Source: an uncultured Lachnospiraceae bacterium
Lineage (GTDB): Bacteria; Bacillota; Clostridia; Lachnospirales; Lachnospiraceae
NCBI GenBank assembly: GCA_947174665.1
Contig: CAMWJV010000003.1
Span: 1-64,000 of the forward strand
Length of the DNA: 64,000 bases
Reading direction: 5' to 3'
Made by a program: the position numbers and the translations under genes. The notes below the pieces were generated by a model that was given only the letters and a program-made list of their open reading frames with translations, did not search any database and was not told the DNA's origin. This document shows, piece by piece, positions 9,825 to 19,813 of this stretch; the first letter of the stretch is position 1; each line of letters starts with the position of its first letter.

Positions 9825-11765
9825 ATGGGAATGAGACGTAAGATTGCTCTGATTACCACGGAGCTGGAGAACGTATACCAACAGCGTGTCATGAAGGGTA
9901 TGTTTTCACAGTGTGCAAAGTACGGCTATGATGCGGCGGTATTTACTACTCTGGTGGACACCGCCCACTCCATGAAGGAAAACCTGAAGGGCGAGCTGAA
10001 TATATTTAATCTGGTCAACTTTGATCTTTTTGACGGTATTATCATCACGCCGGATCCCATTTTTGCCATGGATGACGGGACCTTTGAGGCGGCTATGTTA
10101 AAAATGTTTCGTGAGAAGTGTCACAGCAAAGTGGTTGCGCTGGATATTCCTTTCGGAGATTATGAGATGGTCCTGACAGACGATACCGGCGCATTCTACG
10201 AGATTACGAAGCACATTTATGAAGAACATCACAGACAGAAGGTGTATTTTCTGAGTGGTTTTAAGGATTATGACATTTCAACGCGGCGGCTGAATGGTTT
10301 TTTGAAGTATACGGCGGAGCAGGGAATTGAGGTGTCTGAGGAGGACATCTTTTATGGTGATTATTGGTATACATCAGGAGAAAGACTGGCGGAGGATATT
10401 TGCAGCGGCAGGGTGGAGATGCCGGATGCGGTCATCTGTGCCAGCGACCATATGGCGATCGGGTTGGCGAACAGGCTTACGGAGCACGGCATTTCAGTGC
10501 CGGACCAGGTGGCTGTGACGGGATACGATGCCACTCAGGAGGCAGCTTTTAACGATCCATACATATCATCCTACGAACCAAAGGTATGTGAGACAGCAGC
10601 TATGGCGGTGAACAGGATTCGCAGTGCCATTGAGCCGGAGGCAGAATGTCTGGACACGGTGGTGAACGGAGGTGATGTTGGGCTGCGCATAGGGGAAAGC
10701 TGTGGCTGCGCTCCGAATATGACATATTGGAAAAAGCGTATTGATGATGCACTGCTGCATCAGAAGACGAACTGGACGGCCTATGAAGAAAAGCCGGTAG
10801 ATGTGGGAAAGCTGCTGGACAGCTATATGCTGGAGAGGATTACCGGTGCGTCGGATTATATGGCGTGTCTGGACAGGATTTACAGCTTTGTGTATTTACT
10901 GCATCCCTATGGGGATTTTTGGATGTGCCTGAAGGAGAACTGGCTGGACTTAGACGATGTGGTGACTTCAGGATATCCAGACAGGATGCGTGTGCTCCTG
11001 CACTCCCAGGGGGCAAATGACACAGGGCCGGCGAGAAGCGTAGGATTCTGCGATGAGGTCGGACCACGCTCCTTTGACACAAAGCAGATGCTGCCGGAAC
11101 TGTGGGAGGAGCATGAGCCCAGTGTATTCTATTTTCTGCCGATCCATGCGGAGGCTGTGATGTACGGGTATGCCGTGGTGCGGAATTCTCTTTTGCAGAA
11201 GTATATCGTAGGTTATCTGTACCGTCACTGGATTCGGTTTGTCAGCAATGCCATTTCCATGACCAGAATCAGGAACCAGCTTTTCGAGTTGTCCATGAAG
11301 GATTCGGCCACCGGGCTGTACAACAGGCGGGGTATGCAGGAATGGCTTGACGGAAAGCGGGATGTTGAGGGTAAAGTCTTTTTCATCATGGTGGATATGA
11401 ACGGGCTGAAATATATCAATGACAAATTCGGACATGCGGACGGAGATTTCGGTCTGCTGACTATTGCGGAAGCATTGAAGGAGGCCGTGGGCTGGAATGA
11501 AATAGGTGCCAGGATCGGCGGCGACGAATTCCTGCTCGTTGGAGTCGGGCAATACAGTATAGAGGACATCAAACGGAAGATCACACAGATTGAAAAAAGT
11601 GTGGCGGAAAAATCTGAACATTCGGGGAAAGAATATGAAATATCCGCAAGCCTGGGCTTTTCTGTCGGCGAGCTGGGAACAGATGCGGAGATTGACAGGC
11701 TGATCGAGGCAGCTGATGCGGATATGTATCAAAATAAGCGAAGCAAATACAAGAGTCGGAAATGA
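9825..11765 (+). CDS. LacI-type (PBP-like) ligand-sensor + GGDEF diguanylate cyclase
   Basis: N-term KIALITTELENVYQQRVMKGMFSQCAKYGYDAAVFTT... LacI/PBP fold (VICASDHMAIGLANRLTEHGISVPDQVAVTGYDAT); C-term ARIGGDEFLLVG with intact GGDEF. Confidence 0.85.
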   Translation: MGMRRKIALITTELENVYQQRVMKGMFSQCAKYGYDAAVFTTLVDTAHSMKENLKGELNIFNLVNFDLFDGIIITPDPIFAMDDGTFEAAMLKMFREKCHSKVVALDIPFGDYEMVLTDDTGAFYEITKHIYEEHHRQKVYFLSGFKDYDISTRRLNGFLKYTAEQGIEVSEEDIFYGDYWYTSGERLAEDICSGRVEMPDAVICASDHMAIGLANRLTEHGISVPDQVAVTGYDATQEAAFNDPYISSYEPKVCETAAMAVNRIRSAIEPEAECLDTVVNGGDVGLRIGESCGCAPNMTYWKKRIDDALLHQKTNWTAYEEKPVDVGKLLDSYMLERITGASDYMACLDRIYSFVYLLHPYGDFWMCLKENWLDLDDVVTSGYPDRMRVLLHSQGANDTGPARSVGFCDEVGPRSFDTKQMLPELWEEHEPSVFYFLPIHAEAVMYGYAVVRNSLLQKYIVGYLYRHWIRFVSNAISMTRIRNQLFELSMKDSATGLYNRRGMQEWLDGKRDVEGKVFFIMVDMNGLKYINDKFGHADGDFGLLTIAEALKEAVGWNEIGARIGGDEFLLVGVGQYSIEDIKRKITQIEKSVAEKSEHSGKEYEISASLGFSVGELGTDAEIDRLIEAADADMYQNKRSKYKSRK

Positions 11766-11783
11766 AAGGGCAGGGTTATCAGA

Positions 11784-13844
11784 ATGAATGAGCAGTTGAA
11801 GGCGGAGCAGATTAAACAGCTTCTCAGAAGAGCAGACAGTCTTTTTGAATTGAAATCTGTTGATGAAAATCTGTTTCGGGCGGCAGGGCAGGTATTTCCT
11901 GTGTATGCGGCCTATGAGACAGATTACAACGGCAAGGAAGGGTATCCTGACCTGCTTGCGCAGATGCGGATCCTGCGGGGAGAACTGGAGAAAGACGGCA
12001 CATTGGAGAACAGGGCGCTGTTTTTGGACGGTCTGCTCGGAACCACAGAAAATGTGAGCCCTCAGCTCTACGAGTATTACCGGGAGCTGGCGGATATGTT
12101 CAAGGAAGTATTACGGGAAACCATGGCACAGTGGGGATGTGAGGCCGCGGAGCGACTTAAGAAAGTTGTGGCCCATGCTGCGGAACTGCATTTGCTGGCA
12201 GAGGAAAAATATCAGCCGGAAGAAAAGTATCAACAGGAAGAGGCGGGAGCAGCATCGGAAGGTGTCCCTTGCTCCGGCACTGCGGCGGAAGTGAAGCCGG
12301 TTATGGTTACAGCCAGAAACGCAGTCATTGAGATTGTGGATGGAGGAAAGTATTTTGCAAAGGCGGCATACAGCATCCGGGTGAACGGCACAGAAGTCCT
12401 TACGGCAGATAAAACTATTGTCTCCCTGTATGATTTGAAGCCTGACAGCGATTATAATGTGGAGGTGTTTGAGGGCACAGCGAAAAAGGGCGGGGTGAGG
12501 CTTCGGACAGCCCATGAATTTGTGACCCTGGATGTGCGGCGGTTCGGTGCAAAGGGAGACGGGGTACAGGATGATACCCATGCCATTCAGGCGGCAATTC
12601 TCGCCTGCCCCGGAGACAGCCGGGTGTTGATTCCTGCGGGAATCTATCGGATTACCAGCCTGTTTTTAAAGAGCCATATCAGGATTGAACTGGCAGAAGG
12701 TGCAGAACTGAAGGCATTTACAGATAGAGAGAGATTTCCTGTATTTCCCGGTATGCTCGAGAGCTATGACGAGGAGGAGCAGTACAATCTGGGAAGCTGG
12801 GAAGGGAACCCGCTGCCCATGTACACGGGGATCATCTGCGGCGTGGATGTGGAGGATGTGGTGATTTACGGCCGGGGGACGATCAACGGCAACGCCTCCA
12901 AAGAGGATTGGTGGAAGAATCCGAAGGGCTACAAGGATGTGTTCCGCCCCAGACTGTTCTTTATCAACGGCTGCAGGAATGTGATCCTGCAGGGGGTGAC
13001 CTGCTGCAATTCTCCGTCCTGGACATTGCATCCCTATTTCAGCAATGATCTGAAGTTTATTGATTTAAATGTGCTGAATCCGGCTGATTCGCCTAACACG
13101 GACGGATGCGATCCTGAGTCCTGTAAAAACGTGGATATTCTCGGGGTGCGCTTCTCCCTGGGAGATGACTGTATCGCAGTGAAGAGCGGCAAGATTTATA
13201 TGGGCAGAAAGTACAAGGTGCCCTCCGAAAATATATTGATTCGCCAGTGCCTTATGGAAAACGGACACGGTGCAGTGACACTGGGCAGCGAGATGGCAGG
13301 CGGTATATTGAATCTGACGGTGGAGGACTGTGTCTTCCGCCATACGGACAGAGGATTGCGAGTCAAGACCAGAAGAGGCAGAGGTAAGGATGCAGTTTTG
13401 AACAATATCATTTTTCGCAATCTGGAGCTTGATCATGTGATGACGCCGCTGGTGGTGAATTCATTCTATTTCTGTGACCCTGACGGCAAGACATCCTATG
13501 TGCAGTCAAGAGAGCCTTATCCGGTGGACGACAGGACGCCTTCCATCAAAAAGCTGGTATTTGAAGACATGAGATGTACTAACTGTCATGTGGCGGCGGC
13601 ATATTTTGACGGGCTGCCGGAGCAGAAGATTGAGGAGATTGTCATGCGGAATATTTCCGTCAGCTATGCGGAGAATCCCAAGTGTGACGTACCTGCCATG
13701 TCCGTAGGTGTGCCGAAGAGCAGCAGGCGCGGCCTGTACGCCCATAATGTTTCGAAGCTGACCCTGGACAATGTGGTGATTGAGGGGCAGGATGGGGAGG
13801 CCTATGAGTTGGATGGAGTCGACCGGTGCGAGAAGAATGTCTGA
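11784..13844 (+). CDS. Glycoside hydrolase family 28 (polygalacturonase-like)
   Basis: DVRRFGAKGDGVQDDTHAIQAAI, NTDGCDPESCKNVDI, GDDCIAVKSGK, GHGAVTLGSEMAGGI; FN3-like segment and N-terminal extension. Confidence 0.9.
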   Translation: MNEQLKAEQIKQLLRRADSLFELKSVDENLFRAAGQVFPVYAAYETDYNGKEGYPDLLAQMRILRGELEKDGTLENRALFLDGLLGTTENVSPQLYEYYRELADMFKEVLRETMAQWGCEAAERLKKVVAHAAELHLLAEEKYQPEEKYQQEEAGAASEGVPCSGTAAEVKPVMVTARNAVIEIVDGGKYFAKAAYSIRVNGTEVLTADKTIVSLYDLKPDSDYNVEVFEGTAKKGGVRLRTAHEFVTLDVRRFGAKGDGVQDDTHAIQAAILACPGDSRVLIPAGIYRITSLFLKSHIRIELAEGAELKAFTDRERFPVFPGMLESYDEEEQYNLGSWEGNPLPMYTGIICGVDVEDVVIYGRGTINGNASKEDWWKNPKGYKDVFRPRLFFINGCRNVILQGVTCCNSPSWTLHPYFSNDLKFIDLNVLNPADSPNTDGCDPESCKNVDILGVRFSLGDDCIAVKSGKIYMGRKYKVPSENILIRQCLMENGHGAVTLGSEMAGGILNLTVEDCVFRHTDRGLRVKTRRGRGKDAVLNNIIFRNLELDHVMTPLVVNSFYFCDPDGKTSYVQSREPYPVDDRTPSIKKLVFEDMRCTNCHVAAAYFDGLPEQKIEEIVMRNISVSYAENPKCDVPAMSVGVPKSSRRGLYAHNVSKLTLDNVVIEGQDGEAYELDGVDRCEKNV

Positions 13845-13887
13845 TGGTCATTCTTCCTGATAACTTGAGTAAGAAGGAGGAGAGAGA

Positions 13888-14724
13888 ATGCAGTTAGGAA
13901 TCAGATTACACGATATGCAGAAGCTGCCCTTTGAAGAGCGGGTGGCAGCAGTACATGAGGGGGGATTTGCCTGCGGACATCTTGCCCTGGCAAAATTTAT
14001 TAACGAATTTCCTACCACGGACGAGGCTTTGACACCGGGTCTTGCCATGTATATTAAGAATGTATTTGCCAAAAATGAAGTGGACATTGCCGTGTTGGGA
14101 TGCTACCTGAATCTTGCCACACCAAATCAGGAAGAACTTAAAAAAACTGTACACCGCTACATGGCGCATATCCGTTTCGCGTCATGGATGGGCTGCGGTG
14201 TGGTGGGAACGGAAACCGGAGCGCCAAATGAGGCATATGCCTTTACTCCGGAGTGCGGCACCGAGGAGGCGCTGCAGTTGTTTATCGAGAGGCTGAAGCC
14301 CATTGTGGCTTACGCGGAGAGCATGGGGGTGGTGTTTGCCATTGAGCCTGTGTTCCGCCATATTGTGTGCAATCCGGCACGGGCCAGGAGAGTTCTGGAC
14401 GAAATCAATTCTCCGAATCTTCAGGTTATTTTTGACCCCGTAAACTTGCTGGATATAGCAAATTATCAGGAACGGGATGCGGTTTTCCGGGAAGCAATAG
14501 ACTTGCTGGGGCCGGATATTGCGATGGTGCACCTGAAGGACTTCCGCATCGAGAACGGCAAAATGATTTCCGTGGGCTGCGGCATGGGAGAGATGGACTA
14601 CACGGAGATCCTGAAATTCGTGAAAGAAAGAAAGCCTTTTATACACGCAACATTAGAGGATACCAAGCCGGATAATAATCAGCAGGCAAGGGATTTCATT
14701 CTGCGGGAGTATGAACGGGTATAA
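13888..14724 (+). CDS. Sugar phosphate isomerase/epimerase (xylose isomerase-like TIM barrel)
   Basis: VIFDPVNLLDIANYQ, MVHLKDFRIENGKMISVGCGMGEMDYTEILKF; AP-endonuclease-2 superfamily pattern. Confidence 0.8.
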   Translation: MQLGIRLHDMQKLPFEERVAAVHEGGFACGHLALAKFINEFPTTDEALTPGLAMYIKNVFAKNEVDIAVLGCYLNLATPNQEELKKTVHRYMAHIRFASWMGCGVVGTETGAPNEAYAFTPECGTEEALQLFIERLKPIVAYAESMGVVFAIEPVFRHIVCNPARARRVLDEINSPNLQVIFDPVNLLDIANYQERDAVFREAIDLLGPDIAMVHLKDFRIENGKMISVGCGMGEMDYTEILKFVKERKPFIHATLEDTKPDNNQQARDFILREYERV

Positions 14725-14799
14725 GGAAATAAAGCGGGCTCAAATAAATAACAGGGCCGGCGCTTGAACGATTATAAAATCGGAAGCGACGGCCTTGTA

Positions 14800-15285
14800 T
14801 AATTAGTCATTTGATGCCTGCTCTTTATAGATTTCGTCCCTGATATTGTACAGTCACAATGTAGACTATTTCGTTAGTTTCATCAACTCGGAAAATAACG
14901 ATATAGTTATCAATTGGCAACTGACGATAACCTTTTCCGGCATATCTGCCTTCATTGCGCTCTTGGTGGGAATGCGGAAAAATGTTCAAATTCAAAATAG
15001 CCTTTTTGAATCTGTCAATCTGCCCTTAGGCATTTTCAGGAGCTAGTTTTTCTCCAGTTCTGCAAAAACTGTTTCTGCGTCTACTGCTTCAGCTCCGCTT
15101 AATATTTCCCGTTCGGATTCATAAAAAGCCTGATCAATGCGATTGATTGTTGCGAATTTATCGTATTATTTACTGCTCATCAAAACCAGGTCGCTGTATC
15201 CGTTTTTTGTGATAATAATAGGCTCCTGTTCCTTGTGTGAGATGTTGGAGATCTCTGTTGTATTACGCAAATCTTTATTTGGCAT
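14800..15285 (-). pseudogene. Decayed Phd/YefM antitoxin - RelE-type toxin pair
   Basis: Minus strand MPNKDLRNTTEISNISHKEQEPIIITKNGYSDLVLMSSK*YDKFATINRIDQAFYESEREILSGAEAVDAETVFAELEKN*: in-frame TAA in the antitoxin; downstream toxin reading frame broken. Confidence 0.65.
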
Positions 15286-15640
15286 TATAAGTGGTATAAT
15301 ATTTCACTCCCCGCTTTGACGTAATTATAATTATGCGTGATCCGCAATAAAAAATATACTTTGAATTTCTCTATTTTTATAATAGGTAAAGTTTTTGACA
15401 AAAATTTATCAAATACATTTTAATTTTGTAACCTAATCTGTTATAATTAATCATGCAAAACACTCCTTTGCTTGATTATTTGTGGTGATTCAATTATAAC
15501 AAAGATTCAGTGTTTTTGCATATTCAACTACGCAAGAAAATGGGAAACTCAAATAATTAACCAATTGACATAACTCATTATATATCAGTTTCACGGATTC
15601 AGGGAATGTTATAGGAAATTTTCATTCCCTATAATAAATT

Positions 15641-17221
15641 TCAAAAAGAATGGAAATTCTCTTGCACATATTTCGCACCAACAGTATATGCAAAATTTCG
15701 CACGAATTCATCTTTATCTGGTAAATCTCCTTGGTCACCGAAAACCGCATAGGTGTGCGGATTCTTTTCTCCATTTTTCAACAAGAAATCCTTCAATTCC
15801 GCCATCCTTTCTGCCGTAAGCTTATTCTCGACATCATTTGGGAGAATATACTTGTTTAGAGTGTTACAGTAACATACATCTATGTGAGGAAATTCATTTT
15901 TTATGGTGTATTTTCCATCTGCACAACAAATAATTTCTGCAATCGGAATATCGGAAGTATAGGCAGCACACTCTTTCAAGCCTTTCCGAAGAGTCTCAAT
16001 ATGTTTTCTTGATTGAAGAACAACATTCATTATCATCTTATTGTGATCATTTAAGGGCTTAAGCATTCCGGTTTCTGTAAGAACATAATCATCGCTAAGC
16101 ATTTTTACTTCGATTGTATATATGCCACTCGGAGCAAGCACAATAAAATCGTGCTCATAAATCCATGTATAATCACGGATAAAGTAAATTCGGTCATCAT
16201 AGAGTGATAGTACCTCTTCGACATTGTTTTCTCCCTGAATACCTCTACTCAATGTAAAAAATGCCTTTGATAATGCCGCCCAGCCACTATCAAAACATTG
16301 ACACATAGCAGTATCGACATACTTCTGAAATTCCTTGTTAAACACAGATGCTAATTCAACTTGATTATTCTTGAGTTCCGGTATATAGCTAATACAAAAC
16401 TCCCGCAATCTACCATATTCTTTCACCTTGTCTTTGGCGGAAAGAGCGGATACCTGTAATAATTTAGATTCATCAAACTTATTAGTAACTTGTGCTATTA
16501 TTTCTTCTATTTTTTCATTCATAGCGCTCTTTCTCTGAATACGCGCCGCCTCTTCTTGTTTCTCATGGTAGTCCCTAAAAATGCGGTTAATTGATTCCGC
16601 AATTGTATTTGCAACGTTTTCTGCTTCCAATTTATCTGTTTTATATTTATTGTACTCTTTTGACTCCTCATAAGATGGGATGTAAAATGGGTCGTCAGGG
16701 TCTGAGTAAGTCCGTAGTGAAAGAGACTTGTTTTCTACATTAATCTGCTTATAATAAGGAGCATCCACCCGAATAACAATGTAAAATTTACATGTGGTAA
16801 TGTAATAAGCCACATTACCTTCGTAATAAGCACTATGTCCATCTTTTGTTTTTGCTTCTGTCTTTTCTTTAGAGTCAACTACACAATTTATATACTTTGA
16901 AAAATCTAAAACATCTGGGTTCGAATCTTCTCTCTGGTTTACAATCACGAATTTTTCAGCACCATCATCAACCTTCAAAAGAATTTCATTATTTATTTGT
17001 ATCTGTTGGGTTGGGTGAAACAGATAAATTAGACGTTTGTTGTCTTCTCGAGAGCATAATTGCGCTTTGATATCTGCAATTGTATATTTTGACAAAGTTT
17101 CAGACCTAAGAAACCAGTAGGACAATTTTGAACGACATTTTCCGCAAATCAAACCATTTTCGAGATGTTTTCTCGTGAAAATTCCACACTTATCACCACA
17201 TATATCACAGTACTTGCTCAT
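15641..17221 (-). CDS. DUF4428-like zinc-finger + NERD (nuclease-related) domain protein
   Basis: N-term MSKYCDICGDKCGIFTRKHLENGLICGKCRSKLSYWF; C-term YFIRDYTWIYEHDFIVLAPSGIYTIEVKMLSDD NERD-like core. Confidence 0.65.
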   Translation of the reverse strand: MSKYCDICGDKCGIFTRKHLENGLICGKCRSKLSYWFLRSETLSKYTIADIKAQLCSREDNKRLIYLFHPTQQIQINNEILLKVDDGAEKFVIVNQREDSNPDVLDFSKYINCVVDSKEKTEAKTKDGHSAYYEGNVAYYITTCKFYIVIRVDAPYYKQINVENKSLSLRTYSDPDDPFYIPSYEESKEYNKYKTDKLEAENVANTIAESINRIFRDYHEKQEEAARIQRKSAMNEKIEEIIAQVTNKFDESKLLQVSALSAKDKVKEYGRLREFCISYIPELKNNQVELASVFNKEFQKYVDTAMCQCFDSGWAALSKAFFTLSRGIQGENNVEEVLSLYDDRIYFIRDYTWIYEHDFIVLAPSGIYTIEVKMLSDDYVLTETGMLKPLNDHNKMIMNVVLQSRKHIETLRKGLKECAAYTSDIPIAEIICCADGKYTIKNEFPHIDVCYCNTLNKYILPNDVENKLTAERMAELKDFLLKNGEKNPHTYAVFGDQGDLPDKDEFVRNFAYTVGAKYVQENFHSF

Positions 17222-17529
17222 CTTAAATGTTCTCCTCTACAATTATTTTAAAGGTTTAGCTAAGAAATGTCAAGAAATGAGAAGTTTCAAAAAATGGGGT
17301 AGAATGAAAAAACGGAGAAACTGATAAAATATACGATACATCCGTTGTAAAATTTCGGATGCATTAGCAGTTGATCACAAAGCGATTGTAACAGCTTACC
17401 CCTGCCAACTATCCATTGTCCGTCAGACGGCGTGACTTGCCGCAAAAGCCGAAGTGCGGCAAACAATTGAAATTTTGATTATTCAGGCTTGACAATCCAT
17501 AATGCGAATGTTATGATGTTGACTAAATT

Positions 17530-17790
17530 AACATAAGAAAAGGCGATGACGGAAACAAGTAGCATATTGATTGCAGACAGAGAGAGCATCATTTGGTGGA
17601 AGATGTTTATGTAAATAGTATGTGAAAACCATTCCCAAGCTGTAATACTGAAAGTAGATGTAAGTATTACCGTATACCTGCGTTAAAGGTTAGGATTTGA
17701 TGGAATCTGAAGTGAAAAATTGAGGTGGAACCGTGCAATAAGCACCCTCAGAGATACAAAGCAAGTATCTTTGAGAGTGCTTTTCTTATG
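17530..17790 (+). promoter_or_regulatory. T-box leader upstream of thrS
   Basis: T-box core AGGTGGAACCGTGC (17723-17736) followed by terminator agcaccctcagagatac...gtatctttgagagtgctttt (17741-17785); candidate Thr specifier ACC at 17669-17671. Confidence 0.85.
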
Positions 17791-17827
17791 TTGATCAAAA
17801 ATCTTATTCAAGAAAGGAAATGGTAAA

Positions 17828-19582
17828 ATGAAGATCAAGATGAAAGACGGTTCTATTCAAGAGGCTGGTTTTGAGGAGGAGTTGGGGAAAAATGCGTTCA
17901 GGCATACGACGGCGCACATTTTGGCACAGGCAGTAAAAAGACTGTATCCGACAACAAAATGTGCAATAGGTCCGTCTATTGCAGAGGGTTTCTATTATGA
18001 TTTTGACTTCGACTTTCGCTTTTCGGAAGAAAACTTTGCTGAAATAGAAGCAGAAATGAAAAAGATCGTGAAAGAAAATCTGCAGCTCAGGCATTTTACG
18101 GCAGACCGCAAAAAGGCAATGCAGGCTATGGAAGAAAGAAATGAGACATATAAAATTGAAATGTTAAATGATCTGCCGGAAGATGAAGAAATCAGCTTTT
18201 ACCAGCAGGGAGAATATCTGGAGATGTGTGCCGGACCTCATGTGGCATACACCAGTGCAATTAAGGCGTTTAAGCTATTGTCCGTAGCAGGTGCATACTG
18301 GCGCGGCGATGAAAAGAATAAAATGCTTACCCGAATATACGGCACTTCCTTTCCGAGTGAGGCTATGCTGGAAGAATACTTATACCGATTGGAGGAGGCA
18401 AAGAGGAGAGATCACAGAAAATTAGGAAAAGAATTGGGCTTATTTGCGTTGCTTGAAGAAGGACCGGGTTTTCCATTTTTTCTTCCCAGGGGACTGATAT
18501 TAAAGAATCTGTTGATTGACTATTGGAGAAAGCTGCACACAAGAGAAGGATATGTGGAAATATCCACTCCCATTATGCTAAACCGTCAGCTTTGGGAGAC
18601 ATCCGGACACTGGGAGCATTACAGGGATAATATGTATACAACTTTAATTGATGGGGCAGATTTTGCCATAAAACCCATGAGCTGTCCGGGCGGTATGCTT
18701 GTATATAAGATGGAGCCCCGCTCTTATCGTGAATTTCCCATGCGTATCAGCGAGTTGGGATTGATACACAGAAACGAAAAATCGGGAACTTTACACGGAC
18801 TTATGCGCGTTCGCTGTTGTACACAGGACGATGCCCACATCTTTATGATGCCGGAGCAGATACAGGACGAGATAAAGGGTGTTGCCCACCTGATAGATGA
18901 GGTGTATTCAGATTTCGGATTCAAATATCATGTAGAGTTATCCACCCGACCCGAAAATTCCATCGGAAGCGATGAAGACTGGGAAATGGCAACAGACGCT
19001 TTGAAAAATGCATTAGATGATCTGCAGCTGCCATATGTTGTAAATGATGGGGATGGGGCATTTTACGGTCCGAAGATAGATTTTCATTTGGAGGATTCTA
19101 TCGGAAGAACATGGCAATGCGGGACGATTCAACTGGATTTTCAGCTGCCGCAGCGTTTTGAGGCAGAGTATATCGGGGAAGATGGAAATAAGCATCGTCC
19201 GATCATGATACACAGGGTGGTATTCGGTTCCATTGAGAGATTTATAGGGATCCTGATCGAGCATTTTGCCGGGAAATTTCCCTTATGGCTTTCACCGGTG
19301 CAGGTAAAAGTATTACCTATTTCGGATAAATACATTGAGTATGCAAAAGAAATTGAAATAACCCTGAAAAAAGAAGGATTGCGCTGCGAAGTAGATGAAA
19401 GGGCTGAAAAAATAGGCTACAAAATAAGAACCGCTCAACTGGAAAAAATACCCTACATGCTTATAATCGGTGAGAAGGAAGTTAAAGCCGGCAGTGTTTC
19501 TGTCCGCAGGAGAGATGACGGTGATCTGGGAAGTATGCCGATACAACGATTACTGGAAGTTCTTCTTGAAGAAGGAATCTGA
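17828..19582 (+). CDS. thrS: Threonyl-tRNA synthetase lacking the N-terminal TGS domain
   Basis: 584 aa; editing-domain HTTAH and CAGPH, catalytic MSCPGGM, RCCTQDDAHIF, IMIHRVVFGSIERFIGILIEH; editing domain begins at about aa 24. Confidence 0.93.
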   Translation: MKIKMKDGSIQEAGFEEELGKNAFRHTTAHILAQAVKRLYPTTKCAIGPSIAEGFYYDFDFDFRFSEENFAEIEAEMKKIVKENLQLRHFTADRKKAMQAMEERNETYKIEMLNDLPEDEEISFYQQGEYLEMCAGPHVAYTSAIKAFKLLSVAGAYWRGDEKNKMLTRIYGTSFPSEAMLEEYLYRLEEAKRRDHRKLGKELGLFALLEEGPGFPFFLPRGLILKNLLIDYWRKLHTREGYVEISTPIMLNRQLWETSGHWEHYRDNMYTTLIDGADFAIKPMSCPGGMLVYKMEPRSYREFPMRISELGLIHRNEKSGTLHGLMRVRCCTQDDAHIFMMPEQIQDEIKGVAHLIDEVYSDFGFKYHVELSTRPENSIGSDEDWEMATDALKNALDDLQLPYVVNDGDGAFYGPKIDFHLEDSIGRTWQCGTIQLDFQLPQRFEAEYIGEDGNKHRPIMIHRVVFGSIERFIGILIEHFAGKFPLWLSPVQVKVLPISDKYIEYAKEIEITLKKEGLRCEVDERAEKIGYKIRTAQLEKIPYMLIIGEKEVKAGSVSVRRRDDGDLGSMPIQRLLEVLLEEGI

Positions 19583-19602
19583 GAGTATAACTGTATTAAC
19601 AG

Positions 19603-19662
19603 AGAAAATATGCTTTGAGACCAGTGTGGAACACTGTTGGATCGTCACAAAGCATATTTTCT
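19603..19662 (+). terminator. Terminator after thrS
   Basis: 15-bp perfect stem agaaaatatgctttg/caaagcatattttct enclosing a smaller cagtgtggaacactg hairpin. Confidence 0.7.
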
Positions 19663-19730
19663 TGACTGCTATATTCTGCGCGGTGTCTGCAATTTATACT
19701 GCTTAACAGTTAAAATTTCCGAGTAACCTG

Positions 19731-19794
19731 ACTACATAACGCCAGCCATATTCGTTTAACCAATGCAGTATGGTAAATTCTGGCGTTATGTAGT
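19731..19794. repeat. 64-bp inverted repeat between convergent genes
   Basis: actacataacgccag (19731-19745)/ctggcgttatgtagt (19780-19794), perfect 15-bp arms. Confidence 0.7.
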
Positions 19795-19813
19795 ATACCC
19801 GCAATATCCTGGT

